Shown here in pieces: positions 1-9,123 of a stretch of DNA of 41,978 nucleotides. Both the position numbers and the translations under genes were made by a program. Source of the stretch: Lacinutrix sp. (GTDB lineage Bacteria > Bacteroidota > Bacteroidia > Flavobacteriales > Flavobacteriaceae); the NCBI RefSeq assembly GCF_023299985.1, contig NZ_JALZVX010000124.1:1-41978 (forward strand), in the 5' to 3' direction. Within the stretch, counting starts at the first letter, position 1. Each line of letters begins with the position of its first letter. The notes below the pieces were generated by a model. It was given only the letters and a program-made list of their open reading frames with translations. It had not been told where the DNA came from and did not search any database.

Positions 1-620
1 AATTTGCAATTCCGTCTTCGTTATCATCACAACCTAATATAGTACCACTTTGTACTAATATTGGTTTAGGTGCTAAATCGATATTAAAGGTAGTAGTTTC
101 AAAACAACCGTTAGCATTTTCAACTCTTACATAAATAATTTGTGCAATTCCTTCAAAATCTAATGGGTTTGCTATTGCATTCATACTTGTTTCTGCATCT
201 GCTAAACTCGTATAATAAGAGAAAACAAATCCTGATTGTCCATTAGAAATAACTGATTCGTTTAATGTTAAGTCGTAATTAGCAATACCGTCAGCATTAT
301 CATCACATGCTAATATAGTATTAGCTTGAACTAGAACAGGCTTAGGCGCTAATGCTAAGTTAAAACTACTAACTTTAAAACATCCTGTTATATCATCTTC
401 TATTCTGTAATAAATAATTGTAGGAGTTGATTGGTAAGCTGTTGAGTTAGCAATTGGGTTAACACCATCTGTAGCATCTTGCTCTGCTAAGTAGTAAGAT
501 ATAGTTAATCCTGTTTGTGTTCCTAGAATTTGAACATCATTATCTGTTAAGTCAAATATAGCAAATCCAGTATTATCAGTATCACAACCAAGTATATCTG
601 GAAGATTTTCTGGAGTAATA
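1..620 (-). repeat. Second coding repeat family, 276-bp period (92 aa)
   Basis: The 3' part of the giant gene has a second repeat type. Matching GG(T/C)TTAGG(T/C)GCTAA strings lie at about 63 and 339, 276 bp apart. The encoded unit runs from an ILxCDDN motif through a YY...ADA stretch to a GCF(E/K) ending. Two units are complete, and a third starts at the left edge and continues outside the window. Such units usually sit just before the C-terminal sorting domain in flavobacterial surface proteins (family knowledge, not seen here). Confidence 0.75.
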
Positions 621-3600
621 GGAGTTGGAAAGAATTCGACTATGATATTATCGATCACAAAACAAGATGCACTAGCGTTTAAAACAATTTCAACTTGGTA
701 CGTATTGCTCTCGGTAACAGTTAAAGTTAATCCGCTTTCAGGAATACCATTAGCATCAAGAACTGGTTCTTGAATCAAGAACTCATCTATAGTAAACCAA
801 GTAATAGTAGCATTGCTACCTACTGGTACTCCAACATCTAAAATAATTTCATCACCTTCACAGTTCGCATTTCCATTAGCTACAAGAATGTCTTCTCCTA
901 AATCTACTTCACCAATATCAAAACTACCTGCATTTAAGAATACTGCAGAATCGAAAGCAGTATCGCCATCATCAGCAATTACTAGTTTAATATGGTATGT
1001 TCTATTAGGTACTACTGTTGACATAGCTGCTAATGGAAAAGTTCTACCTATAAAGTTAGTTGGACTTGATATTTCTGGTAAGCCTCCAGGCCCATAAAAA
1101 GCATCAAACAATTCTGGATTTTCAGATGTACAGTTACCGTTAAAGGCCATATCTCTAATAGTAAATACAGAAACAGGAGTTGTTGTGCCTGGAATAAGAG
1201 CAATATTAGTTGTTACACCAGTAACTGTATCTGTTAGTAAGAATGCAAAAGCATCTGAGAATCCACATTGGAAATTACCATATTCTTCTGCTGCAAAAAT
1301 AAATTCGAAAGACATATCTTGAATAAATGGTACAAAGTCAAACTCTATAATGGATGCATTATTTGTTGGACCTTCATTTATTACTGCTTCTAAATCAGCA
1401 TCTCCTAGCCATCCAGAAGCACCACCATCACTAAGAGTCGTTCCCTCAGGTCCTGGAGCATTTTCAGCATTTCCTGTGGTCATTATTATTCCACTTTCAA
1501 AAGGGAATCCAGATCCATTTGCTTCAAAATAACCTATACCATTATCTGAACCAAAATTTGTTCCAGTAGATGATGTTACGTTAGATATAGTTGAACATGG
1601 AGAATTTACCAAGACGTCTTCAACCAATTGCTCTACTGTAAACTGAGTACTACTAACTGTAATAGGTGGAGGTATTGAAATAACACATAAATCAAAAGTA
1701 GTTGTTTCTGCATTGGTATTATTAGAAAATATTCTAATATAATATGTGTTTCCAATTGTAAGACCATTTGCTACACTATTATCATCAGTACTACAAGTTA
1801 TATTTGTTAAAGTGTTACAATCTGGACCTTCATAAAGTCCATGAGACAAGAAAGTTGTCGTTCCAAGAATATTGGTTAAATTAATAGCATGATCTGTAGA
1901 TACTGCTACAAAAGAGAACCAAACATCATCATTAGGTGTTCCATTACATGGATTTGCTTGAGGTGATTGTGTAGCACCAAATATAGTACCACTTGTAAAA
2001 GTTGTACAATTTCCATCTGTGTTAGCTGTAAACATTGTTGCTGTACCACATTCATCATTAGCAGGTAATGTTGAAAAAATAACAGGACCTGTCCAGTCAC
2101 TAAAACCATCACCTGTAGAATTACAATCTGACCTTACATAAATTTCGTAAACTGTTCCAGCTATTAACATATCTACTGTTACAGTTGTTGCCATTGTAAA
2201 TGTTCCTGCAGTTGTTGGAAATCCAGTTCCTACTGGTTGTACTATATATTCCCAAGCAGTTTCTCCAGCACCTGGTAACCAGGAAATTTCTACAGATGTT
2301 TCTGTTATGTTCGCTACTGTAATCATATTAGGAAAAAAACAAGGTGGTAACTCATCGAAAGTAACATCGTCTATTGCTATATCATCAGTAAAATCCCCTG
2401 TTACAGTTTCAGAAAATATAAATCGTGCTTGTACATCGCCAGTTATGTTTAAGGTATTAATGTTTATTATTCTTAATTCCCAACCAGCAGTATTTGTATT
2501 GTATGTACCCATTAGGTTCCAAGCAGCTCCATCCCATACTTCTACATCTAATTGTGCATTGGCATTTCCTTCATTATCACTAATTTCGAAGAAAGATAAA
2601 GCAGGTTCTGCTAATCCAGAAACATCAACAAATGGTGTTAATAAAGTAGTTGGACCATCATTACCAGATGCATCTACCCAAGCAAAAAAGTCATTGGTAG
2701 CAGTAGTTCCTGTAATAGTTCCATCATCTCCAATGTGGTTATTACCAGTAACATTATCAAAATTCCAATCTTCACCACCAGACATTTCCCAACATTGTGG
2801 TATAACTCCTGCGTTCTCAAATCCTTCTGTATATGGTGCTATAAACGTAGAACATTCTGTAGAAAAAGATAATGGTCCTATCCAATCGCTAAATTCTGTA
2901 CCACAATCTGCTCTTACATAAAATTCATAATCTGTAATAGGTGCTAATCCCATAGCTACATGTGGATTTGTAGTTGTAGCAATTCCTGAAGCTGTTGGTA
3001 CTCCTGTTCCTGGAATTTGCACTACAATTTCCCATGCAGTCTCTGTGCCATTTGCCAACCATGAGAGTGTCGCTGTCGTTTCGTTCACACTATCTATAGC
3101 TAAAGTTGATGGATTTACACAAGTTGGTAATTCATCGAAAGTAACATCGTCTATTGCAATATCATCTACAAAATCACCCAATGGTTCTGAAAATATAAAA
3201 CGTGCTTGCACATTTCCGGTAATAGTTAGTGTGCTAATGTTTATTATTTTTTCTTCCCATCCTGCTGTATTTGTATTAAAAGTACCCATTAAGTTCCAAG
3301 CTGCTCCATCCCATACCTCTACATCTAATTGTGCATTTTCACCTCCTTCATTATCACTAATTTCGAAGAAAGATAATGCTGGTGTAGTTAAACCAGAAAC
3401 ATCAATTAATGGTGTCAATAAAGTAGTTGGACCCTGATTACCCGATGCATCAACCCAAGCAAAAAAGCCATTGGTAAGTGTTGTTCCAGTGATGGTTCCG
3501 TTAGCTCCAATGTGACCAAAAGCTGGTGCTACATCATCAAAATTCCAATCTTCACCTCCAGACATTGTCCAACATACTGGAATAACTCCTGCGTTTTCAA

Positions 3601-5314
3601 AGCCTTCTGTATATGGTGCTATAAAAGTAGTACACTCTGTTGTGAAATTTATTGGTCCTATCCAAAGACTAAACTCTGTACCACAATCTGCTATTACATA
3701 AGCTTCATAATCTGTTGCTGCTGTTAATCCTGTAATTACATATGGATTAGTAGTTGTAGCCATACCTGAACCTGTTGGTATTCCTGTTCCTGGCGCTTGT
3801 ACTACAACTTCCCATGCCGTTTCTGTACCATTAGCCATCCACGAAATTGTTGCTGTGGTATCAGTTGCGCTAACTAAAGCTAGATTAGATGGGTTTGGAC
3901 AGTTTGGTAACTCATCGAAAGTAACATCATCTATTGCAATATCATCAGTAAAATCAACCACTACTGGTTCTGAAAATATAAATCGTGCTTGTACATCACC
4001 TGTTATAGTTAATGTACTAAGATTTATAACTCTTTCTTCCCATCCGGCCGTATTTGTATTATAAGTTCCCATTAGGTTCCAAGCAGTTCCATCCCATACT
4101 TCTACATCTAATTGAGAATTAGCATCTCCTTCATTATCACTAATCTCAAAGAAAGATAAGGATGGCGTAGTTAATCCAGAAACATCTATAAGAGGTGTTG
4201 TTAAAGTAGAAGGGCCATCATTTCCTGAGGCATCTACCCAAGCAAAAAAGCCATCGGTTAATGTGTTACCAGTAATAGTTCCGTTATCTCCAACATGTCC
4301 ACCGCCTGGTGCTGCATCATCAAAATTCCAATCTTCACCACCATCCATAGTCCAACATAAAGGAATAACTCCTCCATTATCAAAACCTTCTGTATATGGT
4401 GCAACAATTGTTATACATTCTGTTGCGAAATTTAAGGGTCCAACCCAAATACTAAAATCACCACCACAATCTGCTCTTACATAAGCTTCATAATTTGTTG
4501 CTGGCGATAAAGACATAGCAATATATGGTGCGTTATCTCCAGTTGAAACTCCTGCTCCTGTAGGAGGACCTGTTCCTGCTAGTTGTAATACTACTTCCCA
4601 TGCTGTTTCAGCACCACCTGCAGTCCAAGATAGGTTAGCTGTTGTAGATGTTGCTGCAATAAATGATAAAGCAATAGGCTCAGGGCAATTTACTTCAAAG
4701 ACTGTTACATCATCAAAGGCTACGCCTTCATCATTTACAGAAGCATCTGATCCAAAAGCAATACGTAATATTACATTAGATTCTCCAGCCAAACCATCTA
4801 ATACATGACTTGCAGTTATCCAACCATTAGATCCAGTTCCATTTCGCCCTGTCCAACCTATTGGTTGTCCTCCAGGACTTCCGTTTATAGCACCATCATT
4901 ATACCAATTTACATCATCATCTAATGCACCTACGTTATCCCATGTAGTACCACCATCTATAGAAGATTGTAAGACCGTACCATCCCAACTAAACTCTGAT
5001 TCCCACCAAATACTAAAAGATATGGATGGTGCAGCTAGTGTTGAAAAATCGAATACAGGACTGATAACATTTGATGATTCACCATTGTTGTAATTTCCTA
5101 CTAAGTTAGTAGCCCAAGAATTAACTCCTGAGGCTGCACTATTTATAACAGTTGATGCTGGTGTTCCTAGAGCCCAAGTACCGTTAGTTGTATTGTCTGC
5201 TATCCATCCTCCATCACCTGCTTCAAAATCTTCAGAATAAGGATACGTTGTAATTTGCGCATTAGTTGATAAACTTAAACAAAGTAAAATCAACAATAAA
5301 GTAATCTTTTTCAT
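1..5314 (-). CDS. Giant secreted Fn3/MAM-like/choice-of-anchor L surface protein (3' end outside window)
   Basis: Open minus-strand frame from ATG at 5314 to the window edge: 1771 residues with no stop in my translation. It is absent from the ORF track because it is incomplete. Residues 1-20 are a signal peptide (MKKITLLLILLCLSLSTNAQ). A jelly-roll/MAM-like domain follows (about 23-205), then Fn3 plus MAM-like units starting at Cys210, Cys472 and Cys732 (spacing 262 and 260 aa) and a lone Fn3 from Cys992. Next come a pre-peptidase-C-like domain (about 1086-1215), a choice-of-anchor L domain (about 1220-1465, FEFIFAAEEYGNFQCGFSDA), an Ig-like stretch, and 92-residue repeats (ILGCDTDN / ILACDDNAD / ILGCDDNED). 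This architecture is typical of flavobacterial adhesins carrying a C-terminal type IX secretion signal. That tail would lie beyond position 1, so T9SS export is inferred. Function is probably adhesion or matrix; no enzymatic domain is seen. Confidence 0.9.
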   Translation of the reverse strand, partial: MKKITLLLILLCLSLSTNAQITTYPYSEDFEAGDGGWIADNTTNGTWALGTPASTVINSAASGVNSWATNLVGNYNNGESSNVISPVFDFSTLAAPSISFSIWWESEFSWDGTVLQSSIDGGTTWDNVGALDDDVNWYNDGAINGSPGGQPIGWTGRNGTGSNGWITASHVLDGLAGESNVILRIAFGSDASVNDEGVAFDDVTVFEVNCPEPIALSFIAATSTTANLSWTAGGAETAWEVVLQLAGTGPPTGAGVSTGDNAPYIAMSLSPATNYEAYVRADCGGDFSIWVGPLNFATECITIVAPYTEGFDNGGVIPLCWTMDGGEDWNFDDAAPGGGHVGDNGTITGNTLTDGFFAWVDASGNDGPSTLTTPLIDVSGLTTPSLSFFEISDNEGDANSQLDVEVWDGTAWNLMGTYNTNTAGWEERVINLSTLTITGDVQARFIFSEPVVVDFTDDIAIDDVTFDELPNCPNPSNLALVSATDTTATISWMANGTETAWEVVVQAPGTGIPTGSGMATTTNPYVITGLTAATDYEAYVIADCGTEFSLWIGPINFTTECTTFIAPYTEGFENAGVIPVCWTMSGGEDWNFDDVAPAFGHIGANGTITGTTLTNGFFAWVDASGNQGPTTLLTPLIDVSGLTTPALSFFEISDNEGGENAQLDVEVWDGAAWNLMGTFNTNTAGWEEKIINISTLTITGNVQARFIFSEPLGDFVDDIAIDDVTFDELPTCVNPSTLAIDSVNETTATLSWLANGTETAWEIVVQIPGTGVPTASGIATTTNPHVAMGLAPITDYEFYVRADCGTEFSDWIGPLSFSTECSTFIAPYTEGFENAGVIPQCWEMSGGEDWNFDNVTGNNHIGDDGTITGTTATNDFFAWVDASGNDGPTTLLTPFVDVSGLAEPALSFFEISDNEGNANAQLDVEVWDGAAWNLMGTYNTNTAGWELRIININTLNITGDVQARFIFSETVTGDFTDDIAIDDVTFDELPPCFFPNMITVANITETSVEISWLPGAGETAWEYIVQPVGTGFPTTAGTFTMATTVTVDMLIAGTVYEIYVRSDCNSTGDGFSDWTGPVIFSTLPANDECGTATMFTANTDGNCTTFTSGTIFGATQSPQANPCNGTPNDDVWFSFVAVSTDHAINLTNILGTTTFLSHGLYEGPDCNTLTNITCSTDDNSVANGLTIGNTYYIRIFSNNTNAETTTFDLCVISIPPPITVSSTQFTVEQLVEDVLVNSPCSTISNVTSSTGTNFGSDNGIGYFEANGSGFPFESGIIMTTGNAENAPGPEGTTLSDGGASGWLGDADLEAVINEGPTNNASIIEFDFVPFIQDMSFEFIFAAEEYGNFQCGFSDAFAFLLTDTVTGVTTNIALIPGTTTPVSVFTIRDMAFNGNCTSENPELFDAFYGPGGLPEISSPTNFIGRTFPLAAMSTVVPNRTYHIKLVIADDGDTAFDSAVFLNAGSFDIGEVDLGEDILVANGNANCEGDEIILDVGVPVGSNATITWFTIDEFLIQEPVLDANGIPESGLTLTVTESNTYQVEIVLNASASCFVIDNIIVEFFPTPITPENLPDILGCDTDNTGFAIFDLTDNDVQILGTQTGLTISYYLAEQDATDGVNPIANSTAYQSTPTIIYYRIEDDITGCFKVSSFNLALAPKPVLVQANTILACDDNADGIANYDLTLNESVISNGQSGFVFSYYTSLADAETSMNAIANPLDFEGIAQIIYVRVENANGCFETTTFNIDLAPKPILVQSGTILGCDDNEDGIAN
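2290..4690 (-). repeat. Tandem 780-bp coding repeats (Fn3 + MAM-like units)
   Basis: Three long, closely similar units lie inside the giant surface-protein gene. The marker string TCATCGAAAGTAACATC recurs near 2352, 3132 and 3912, exactly 780 bp (260 codons) apart, and a diverged version lies near 4700. Each unit encodes one Fn3 domain followed by one MAM-like beta-sandwich. Phrases such as FEISDNEG, LDVEVWDG and DDIAIDDVTFDELP are shared between copies. Similarity is visible at both DNA and protein level, suggesting recent duplication or ongoing homogenisation. Confidence 0.9.
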
Positions 5315-5470
5315 TATTATGATTATTGTTAGTGTTATTTAAACAAAATTGAATTTTAAATATAGACTAATTTATTTTAAAAATGGTTAAGGATAGATGT
5401 AATGCATTCTTATTCGATAAAGTGAGTTAAAATTTAAAAGAATGAATAAAGCCTCAATATTATTAACACT

Positions 5471-7819
5471 TTAGTTACTAATTTGTATGTTTCTTTTAAT
5501 TTCATTTCCATATTCATCAACAGCAGTGATGATATGTTTTCCTTCTTTAGGAATAATGGCTAAATCATGAATATCATTGGTGTTTCCAATAAATAGATCA
5601 TTTAAATACCAATAGATTTTGGTTTTGGGTTTTGAGTGTGCAATTTTTAAAATTAATGAATTAATTTTTCCATCAAAATCTTTAGGTAGAAAAACAATGC
5701 TATTGTGTTTTGGATAAATAAATTGCATGTTAACTTGCTCATTAACAGAACAATCATTTCTGAAAGGAGGTAGTGGTTTGTAGAAAGGGTTTTTAGATTT
5801 ATAATAATATTCCATTAATGGAGGAAGTACAAACCAGGATGTATTTGAAACAGTACTTAAATCTTCACAAGAAGAATTTACTTGATGTCTTTTTGATACA
5901 TCTAAGTGTATTAGTTTGTGATATGGACATGGTTTTGTTTTAAGACCACTTTTTTGTACAAATTTTTGAACATTGTTTTGACAATATTGTCCAGATCTAT
6001 AACCACTCTCTTTACAAATGCTAGTTTGTTGCATTTCATCAAACGGTTTAGCAAACCAATCACTATTTGGAAGCAAATCGAAAACATCAAATAGAATAGG
6101 AGCAGCGGCTTGAACACCAACTAAACCAGGTCGTCCTTCTCCATCTGCATTGCCAACCCAAACACCAACAACGTAATCTTTTGTAGTGCCAATTGCCCAA
6201 GCATCACGAAAACCAAAACTTGTTCCTGTTTTCCATGCTATTTGTTTAGAATTATCAAAAAATTCCCAATTTTCGTCTCCTTCAGGTCTATTTACTTCTT
6301 TTAAACTTTCATAAGTTAAATAAATTGAAGCAGCATCAAACAATGTTTTTTCCGTTGATTTTTTTCCAAAATCAATAGTTTTTGAAGCAAAAAAAGTAGG
6401 TTCACAAAATTCGTTCGAAAAGTACTCGCTTGAAGACTCGTTAAAATGATTTAATGTTGAAGAAAAACTCGCGTAGCTTTTACATAGATCCCATAAATTA
6501 CTTTCTGCACCACCAAGAATTAAAGACAATCCGTAGTGATTGGCATTGTTTTTAATATCTTTTAATTTTAAATCTTTTAAATAATGATGAAACCTATCCA
6601 AACCAAAATCTTTAAGCATCCTTACAGCTGGAACATTTAAAGATCGAGACAAGGCGCGACTAGCAGGAACAGCGCCATCAAATTCTTGATGATAATTTTC
6701 TGGCACATAATTACCAAATTGAGTAGGAATATCTGCAACTAAAGTATTTGGGAGTAAATCGCCAGCATCTAGCATTGCAGCATAAAGAAATGGTTTTAAA
6801 ATACTTCCTGTACTTCTAGGTTTGTTTATAATATCAACATCTTTTTGGTTTTTGTTAGTTGTTGGAGCGTTTCCAATGTATGTTAATACTTTTCTGGTTT
6901 TTACATCTAAAACTAGGACTGAAATATTATGAATTTCATTTTGTTTCAATAAGTTGTAATGATTGTAAACAACATTATTAACTTGTTGTTGCAGTTTGTA
7001 ATCTACAGTTGTTTTAATGCGTTCACCATAATTCGATTTTACTATTTTTTGAAGCAAATGAGGTGCTATTTGTGGTAAAGGATATGGTTTTTGAGGCAAG
7101 CCTTCAGCAATTGATAAATTATAGGTTAATGAATCTATAACCTCTTTTTGAAGTAATTTTGCTAGTAATCTGTTACGCTTTTTAAGCAGTCGTTCTTGGT
7201 TTTTTCCTGGATAAATTAAGCTTGGAGCATTTGGTAAAACAGCTAACGTAGCACTTTCTGCCCAAGACAATTCATGCGGATTCCTATTAAAATAACGCCA
7301 AGAGGCTGCATCTATACCAACAACATTTCCTCCAAAAGGTGCATAGCTAGAATAGTAAGTTAAAATTTGGTCTTTACTTTCTCGTAATTCTAAACGAGTA
7401 GCAAGAATTATTTCTTTTATTTTCTCTGTATATGTCCTAGATTGTCCTTTGCGAGATAAACGAATAACTTGTTGTGTAAGTGTGCTTCCGCCACGTTTTA
7501 CTTTACCAGAATTAATATTTTGTTTGAGTGCGTTAAGTATTGAAACAGGATTAAAGCCTGGATGTTTGTAGAAATATTCATCTTCAAAATTAATAATGCA
7601 AATTTTAAATTTAGCTGGAACACTATCGTTTTTTGGAAATCGCCATTGTCCATCTTTTGCAATTTGAGCGCCTAGTAGAGTATTATTAGAGCTTGTAATT
7701 ACTGTTGCTGTTGGATCTTTAAATAATTGTTTTGGTAAACAGAAATAATAAGCGACTAAAAGACAAGCGATAATTATCGACTTTATTTTATTACGGTTTA
7801 TATAAGCTATTATTTTCAT
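5471..7819 (-). CDS. pbpC: Penicillin-binding protein 1C (bifunctional glycosyltransferase/transpeptidase)
   Basis: 782 aa from the ATG at 7819. The track's longer frame begins with TTG at 7891 and its first 24 codons (MSFLRRQES...) are a translated intergenic palindrome, so I reject that start. A membrane anchor lies near residues 10-30. The GT51 glycosyltransferase domain follows, with FEDEYFYKHPGFNP near 76 and RGGSTLTQQ. The transpeptidase domain has STGSILKP near 340, a SLN triad (SRSLN) and KTGTS near 530. The last ~90 residues resemble the penicillin-binding protein C-terminal domain of PbpC (WYLNDLFIGN ... VDEYGNEI). It polymerises and possibly crosslinks peptidoglycan in the periplasm. 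It is last in the cluster headed by the alpha-2-macroglobulin gene, as with E. coli pbpC and yfhM. Confidence 0.93.
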   Translation of the reverse strand: MKIIAYINRNKIKSIIIACLLVAYYFCLPKQLFKDPTATVITSSNNTLLGAQIAKDGQWRFPKNDSVPAKFKICIINFEDEYFYKHPGFNPVSILNALKQNINSGKVKRGGSTLTQQVIRLSRKGQSRTYTEKIKEIILATRLELRESKDQILTYYSSYAPFGGNVVGIDAASWRYFNRNPHELSWAESATLAVLPNAPSLIYPGKNQERLLKKRNRLLAKLLQKEVIDSLTYNLSIAEGLPQKPYPLPQIAPHLLQKIVKSNYGERIKTTVDYKLQQQVNNVVYNHYNLLKQNEIHNISVLVLDVKTRKVLTYIGNAPTTNKNQKDVDIINKPRSTGSILKPFLYAAMLDAGDLLPNTLVADIPTQFGNYVPENYHQEFDGAVPASRALSRSLNVPAVRMLKDFGLDRFHHYLKDLKLKDIKNNANHYGLSLILGGAESNLWDLCKSYASFSSTLNHFNESSSEYFSNEFCEPTFFASKTIDFGKKSTEKTLFDAASIYLTYESLKEVNRPEGDENWEFFDNSKQIAWKTGTSFGFRDAWAIGTTKDYVVGVWVGNADGEGRPGLVGVQAAAPILFDVFDLLPNSDWFAKPFDEMQQTSICKESGYRSGQYCQNNVQKFVQKSGLKTKPCPYHKLIHLDVSKRHQVNSSCEDLSTVSNTSWFVLPPLMEYYYKSKNPFYKPLPPFRNDCSVNEQVNMQFIYPKHNSIVFLPKDFDGKINSLILKIAHSKPKTKIYWYLNDLFIGNTNDIHDLAIIPKEGKHIITAVDEYGNEIKRNIQISN

Positions 7820-7866
7820 TTTTTTATTTCCAAGAAGGCGAAGATCTATTTGTCTTATTATTATGG

Positions 7867-7886
7867 ATTCCTGCCTTCGCAGGAAT
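7867..7886. repeat. 20-bp intergenic palindrome (SFLRRQES-type element)
   Basis: ATTCCTGC-CTTC-GCAGGAAT is a perfect 8-bp stem with a 4-nt loop, between the ABM-like gene and pbpC. Read on the minus strand, the flank TTTGTCATTCCTGCGAAGG matches the copy before batD except for one base. It is a member of a dispersed palindrome family, and its translation gives the false MSFLRRQES N-terminus. Confidence 0.85.
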
Positions 7887-7894
7887 GACAAATT

Positions 7895-8203
7895 TTATTT
7901 ATTAAACTCATATTCACGTTCTACTTTACAAATTTTAACGTTATACCATTTGTACCAATCTTTAATACCTATCTGCTGCGCTAGAATATGATCTGTTTGT
8001 TGTTTCCAACTTTGTATTGCTTCTAAACTTTCCCAATAACTAACAGTGATTCCAACTTCGTTTCTGGCAGAATCTATGTTAAGAAAACCGTCTTGGTTTT
8101 TTGCTAAGGATTCCATCAAGGCTGACATTTCATTATAACCGTAGTCTCCTTCGGTTCTTGTGGATGTAAAAATCACTGCGTAATATGGTTTAAAGTTTTT
8201 CAT
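7895..8203 (-). CDS. Antibiotic biosynthesis monooxygenase (ABM)-like domain protein
   Basis: 102 aa, a single ferredoxin-like domain of the ABM/YgiN type. It starts with YYAVIFTSTRTEGDYGYNEM, has the core GFLNIDSARNEVGITVSYW, and ends WYKWYNVKICKVEREY. The SYWESLEAIQSWKQQTDH stretch is characteristic of small antibiotic-biosynthesis-monooxygenase or stress-response dimers in bacteria. The substrate is unknown, and many members have no proven oxygenase activity. No signal peptide, so it should be cytoplasmic, unlike its envelope neighbours. The stop lies 11 nt before the SH3-protein gene ends its own frame (8203/8214), so the two are very likely cotranscribed. Confidence 0.8.
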   Translation of the reverse strand: MKNFKPYYAVIFTSTRTEGDYGYNEMSALMESLAKNQDGFLNIDSARNEVGITVSYWESLEAIQSWKQQTDHILAQQIGIKDWYKWYNVKICKVEREYEFNK

Positions 8204-8213
8204 CTTTATGCTT

Positions 8214-9074
8214 TTAGCAACCCATTGGAATTACAAATTCTATTGTTTTTTCTGTAATATTATCCTCCAAATCTGTTAAAATAAATTTCAAGAAAACACG
8301 ACTAGTAGTCACTCCTGCAGGATATTGATTTACATCTTTAACTTTCTCAATATATTTTGCCCAGTCTTCACCGCATTTTTGAGATACCGCTTGCTTTAAT
8401 TCTTCAATATTAACAGGTATGAATTTTTGGTAATCTGCTTCAGCGTAAGACAATGTTTGAAACTTTATTTTGTTTATTTTCTTTACAGGTTTCCAATCTG
8501 AATTATAATGTTTCCATTCTATTAAATCGCAATGAGGACCTTCATTCATTATAGTTATGCTGTTTTCATAACGCTGAAGAATCTTAACATTCTTGTACTT
8601 ATTGTCCTTAATTATTATGGTTTTATTTTCAGGCGAATCTCCCAAATCTACTGCAATTATTAGATTATTTTCGTAATCTAAATGGCGAACCGCATCATCA
8701 TCAATAATAGATAAGTTTTTAATATGAATGTTGGCTTTTAGAAACTTAACGTTAATAATTTTTGGCATTTTGTTTTCAGATAAAAAACCATTAAAAACGT
8801 AACCTTGTAAACCTTGGGAGCCATTCATTTTTATTTTAACCCATTCTCCTGAAATTTTGTTTCCTTCATCTACCACAATCAATTTAACATCGGTTTTCTC
8901 GATTACTTCTACTGCCTCGTTATACATTAGTTTCCCTGATTTTGAAGCACCAATAGCAGGTCTTTCTCTAACAGTTAAACCACTATCTGCGTTTACATAT
9001 GCATAATTTTGGCCATAGCTTAAAGTGACTAATAACAATAAAATTATAGCTAAAAAATGTTTTGTATTTTTCAT
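8214..9074 (-). CDS. Secreted SH3-like domain protein
   Basis: 286 aa with a signal peptide (residues 1-21, FLAIILLLLVTLSYGQ). Residues 24-100 look like a bacterial SH3 domain (YVNADSGLTVRERPAIGASKSGKLMY ... WVKIKMNGSQGLQGYVFNGFL), a fold often used to bind peptidoglycan or peptides. The remaining ~185 residues are not recognised; a CDLIEW motif and a final Cys (VIPMGC) are visible. It probably acts in the periplasm or at the cell surface. It lies between the alpha-2-macroglobulin and pbpC genes, which suggests a role in the same envelope response, but this is inference from position only. Confidence 0.8.
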   Translation of the reverse strand: MKNTKHFLAIILLLLVTLSYGQNYAYVNADSGLTVRERPAIGASKSGKLMYNEAVEVIEKTDVKLIVVDEGNKISGEWVKIKMNGSQGLQGYVFNGFLSENKMPKIINVKFLKANIHIKNLSIIDDDAVRHLDYENNLIIAVDLGDSPENKTIIIKDNKYKNVKILQRYENSITIMNEGPHCDLIEWKHYNSDWKPVKKINKIKFQTLSYAEADYQKFIPVNIEELKQAVSQKCGEDWAKYIEKVKDVNQYPAGVTTSRVFLKFILTDLEDNITEKTIEFVIPMGC

Positions 9075-9123
9075 AATGTTTGTGTTTTAAAAAATAATAT
9101 TATGGTTAAACATTTTTGGTTTG

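Noticed and set aside
1906-2112. Minus-strand 68-aa ORF
   Set aside because: It is in a different frame inside the giant surface-protein gene and has a composition unlike a real protein.
813-4484. Plus-strand ORFs of 60-204 aa in the first 4.5 kb (for example 2307-2921, 3045-3437)
   Set aside because: They are antisense shadows of the giant minus-strand gene; their mutual similarity only reflects its 780-bp repeats.
1-4690. CRISPR-like or mobile-element interpretation of the periodic repeats at the left end
   Set aside because: The repeats are 780 bp and 276 bp, in frame and encode recognisable Fn3/MAM-like and surface-protein units.
7820-7891. N-terminal extension of PbpC starting MSFLRRQES
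   Set aside because: It starts at TTG within a dispersed palindrome, and a proper ATG precedes the membrane anchor at 7819.
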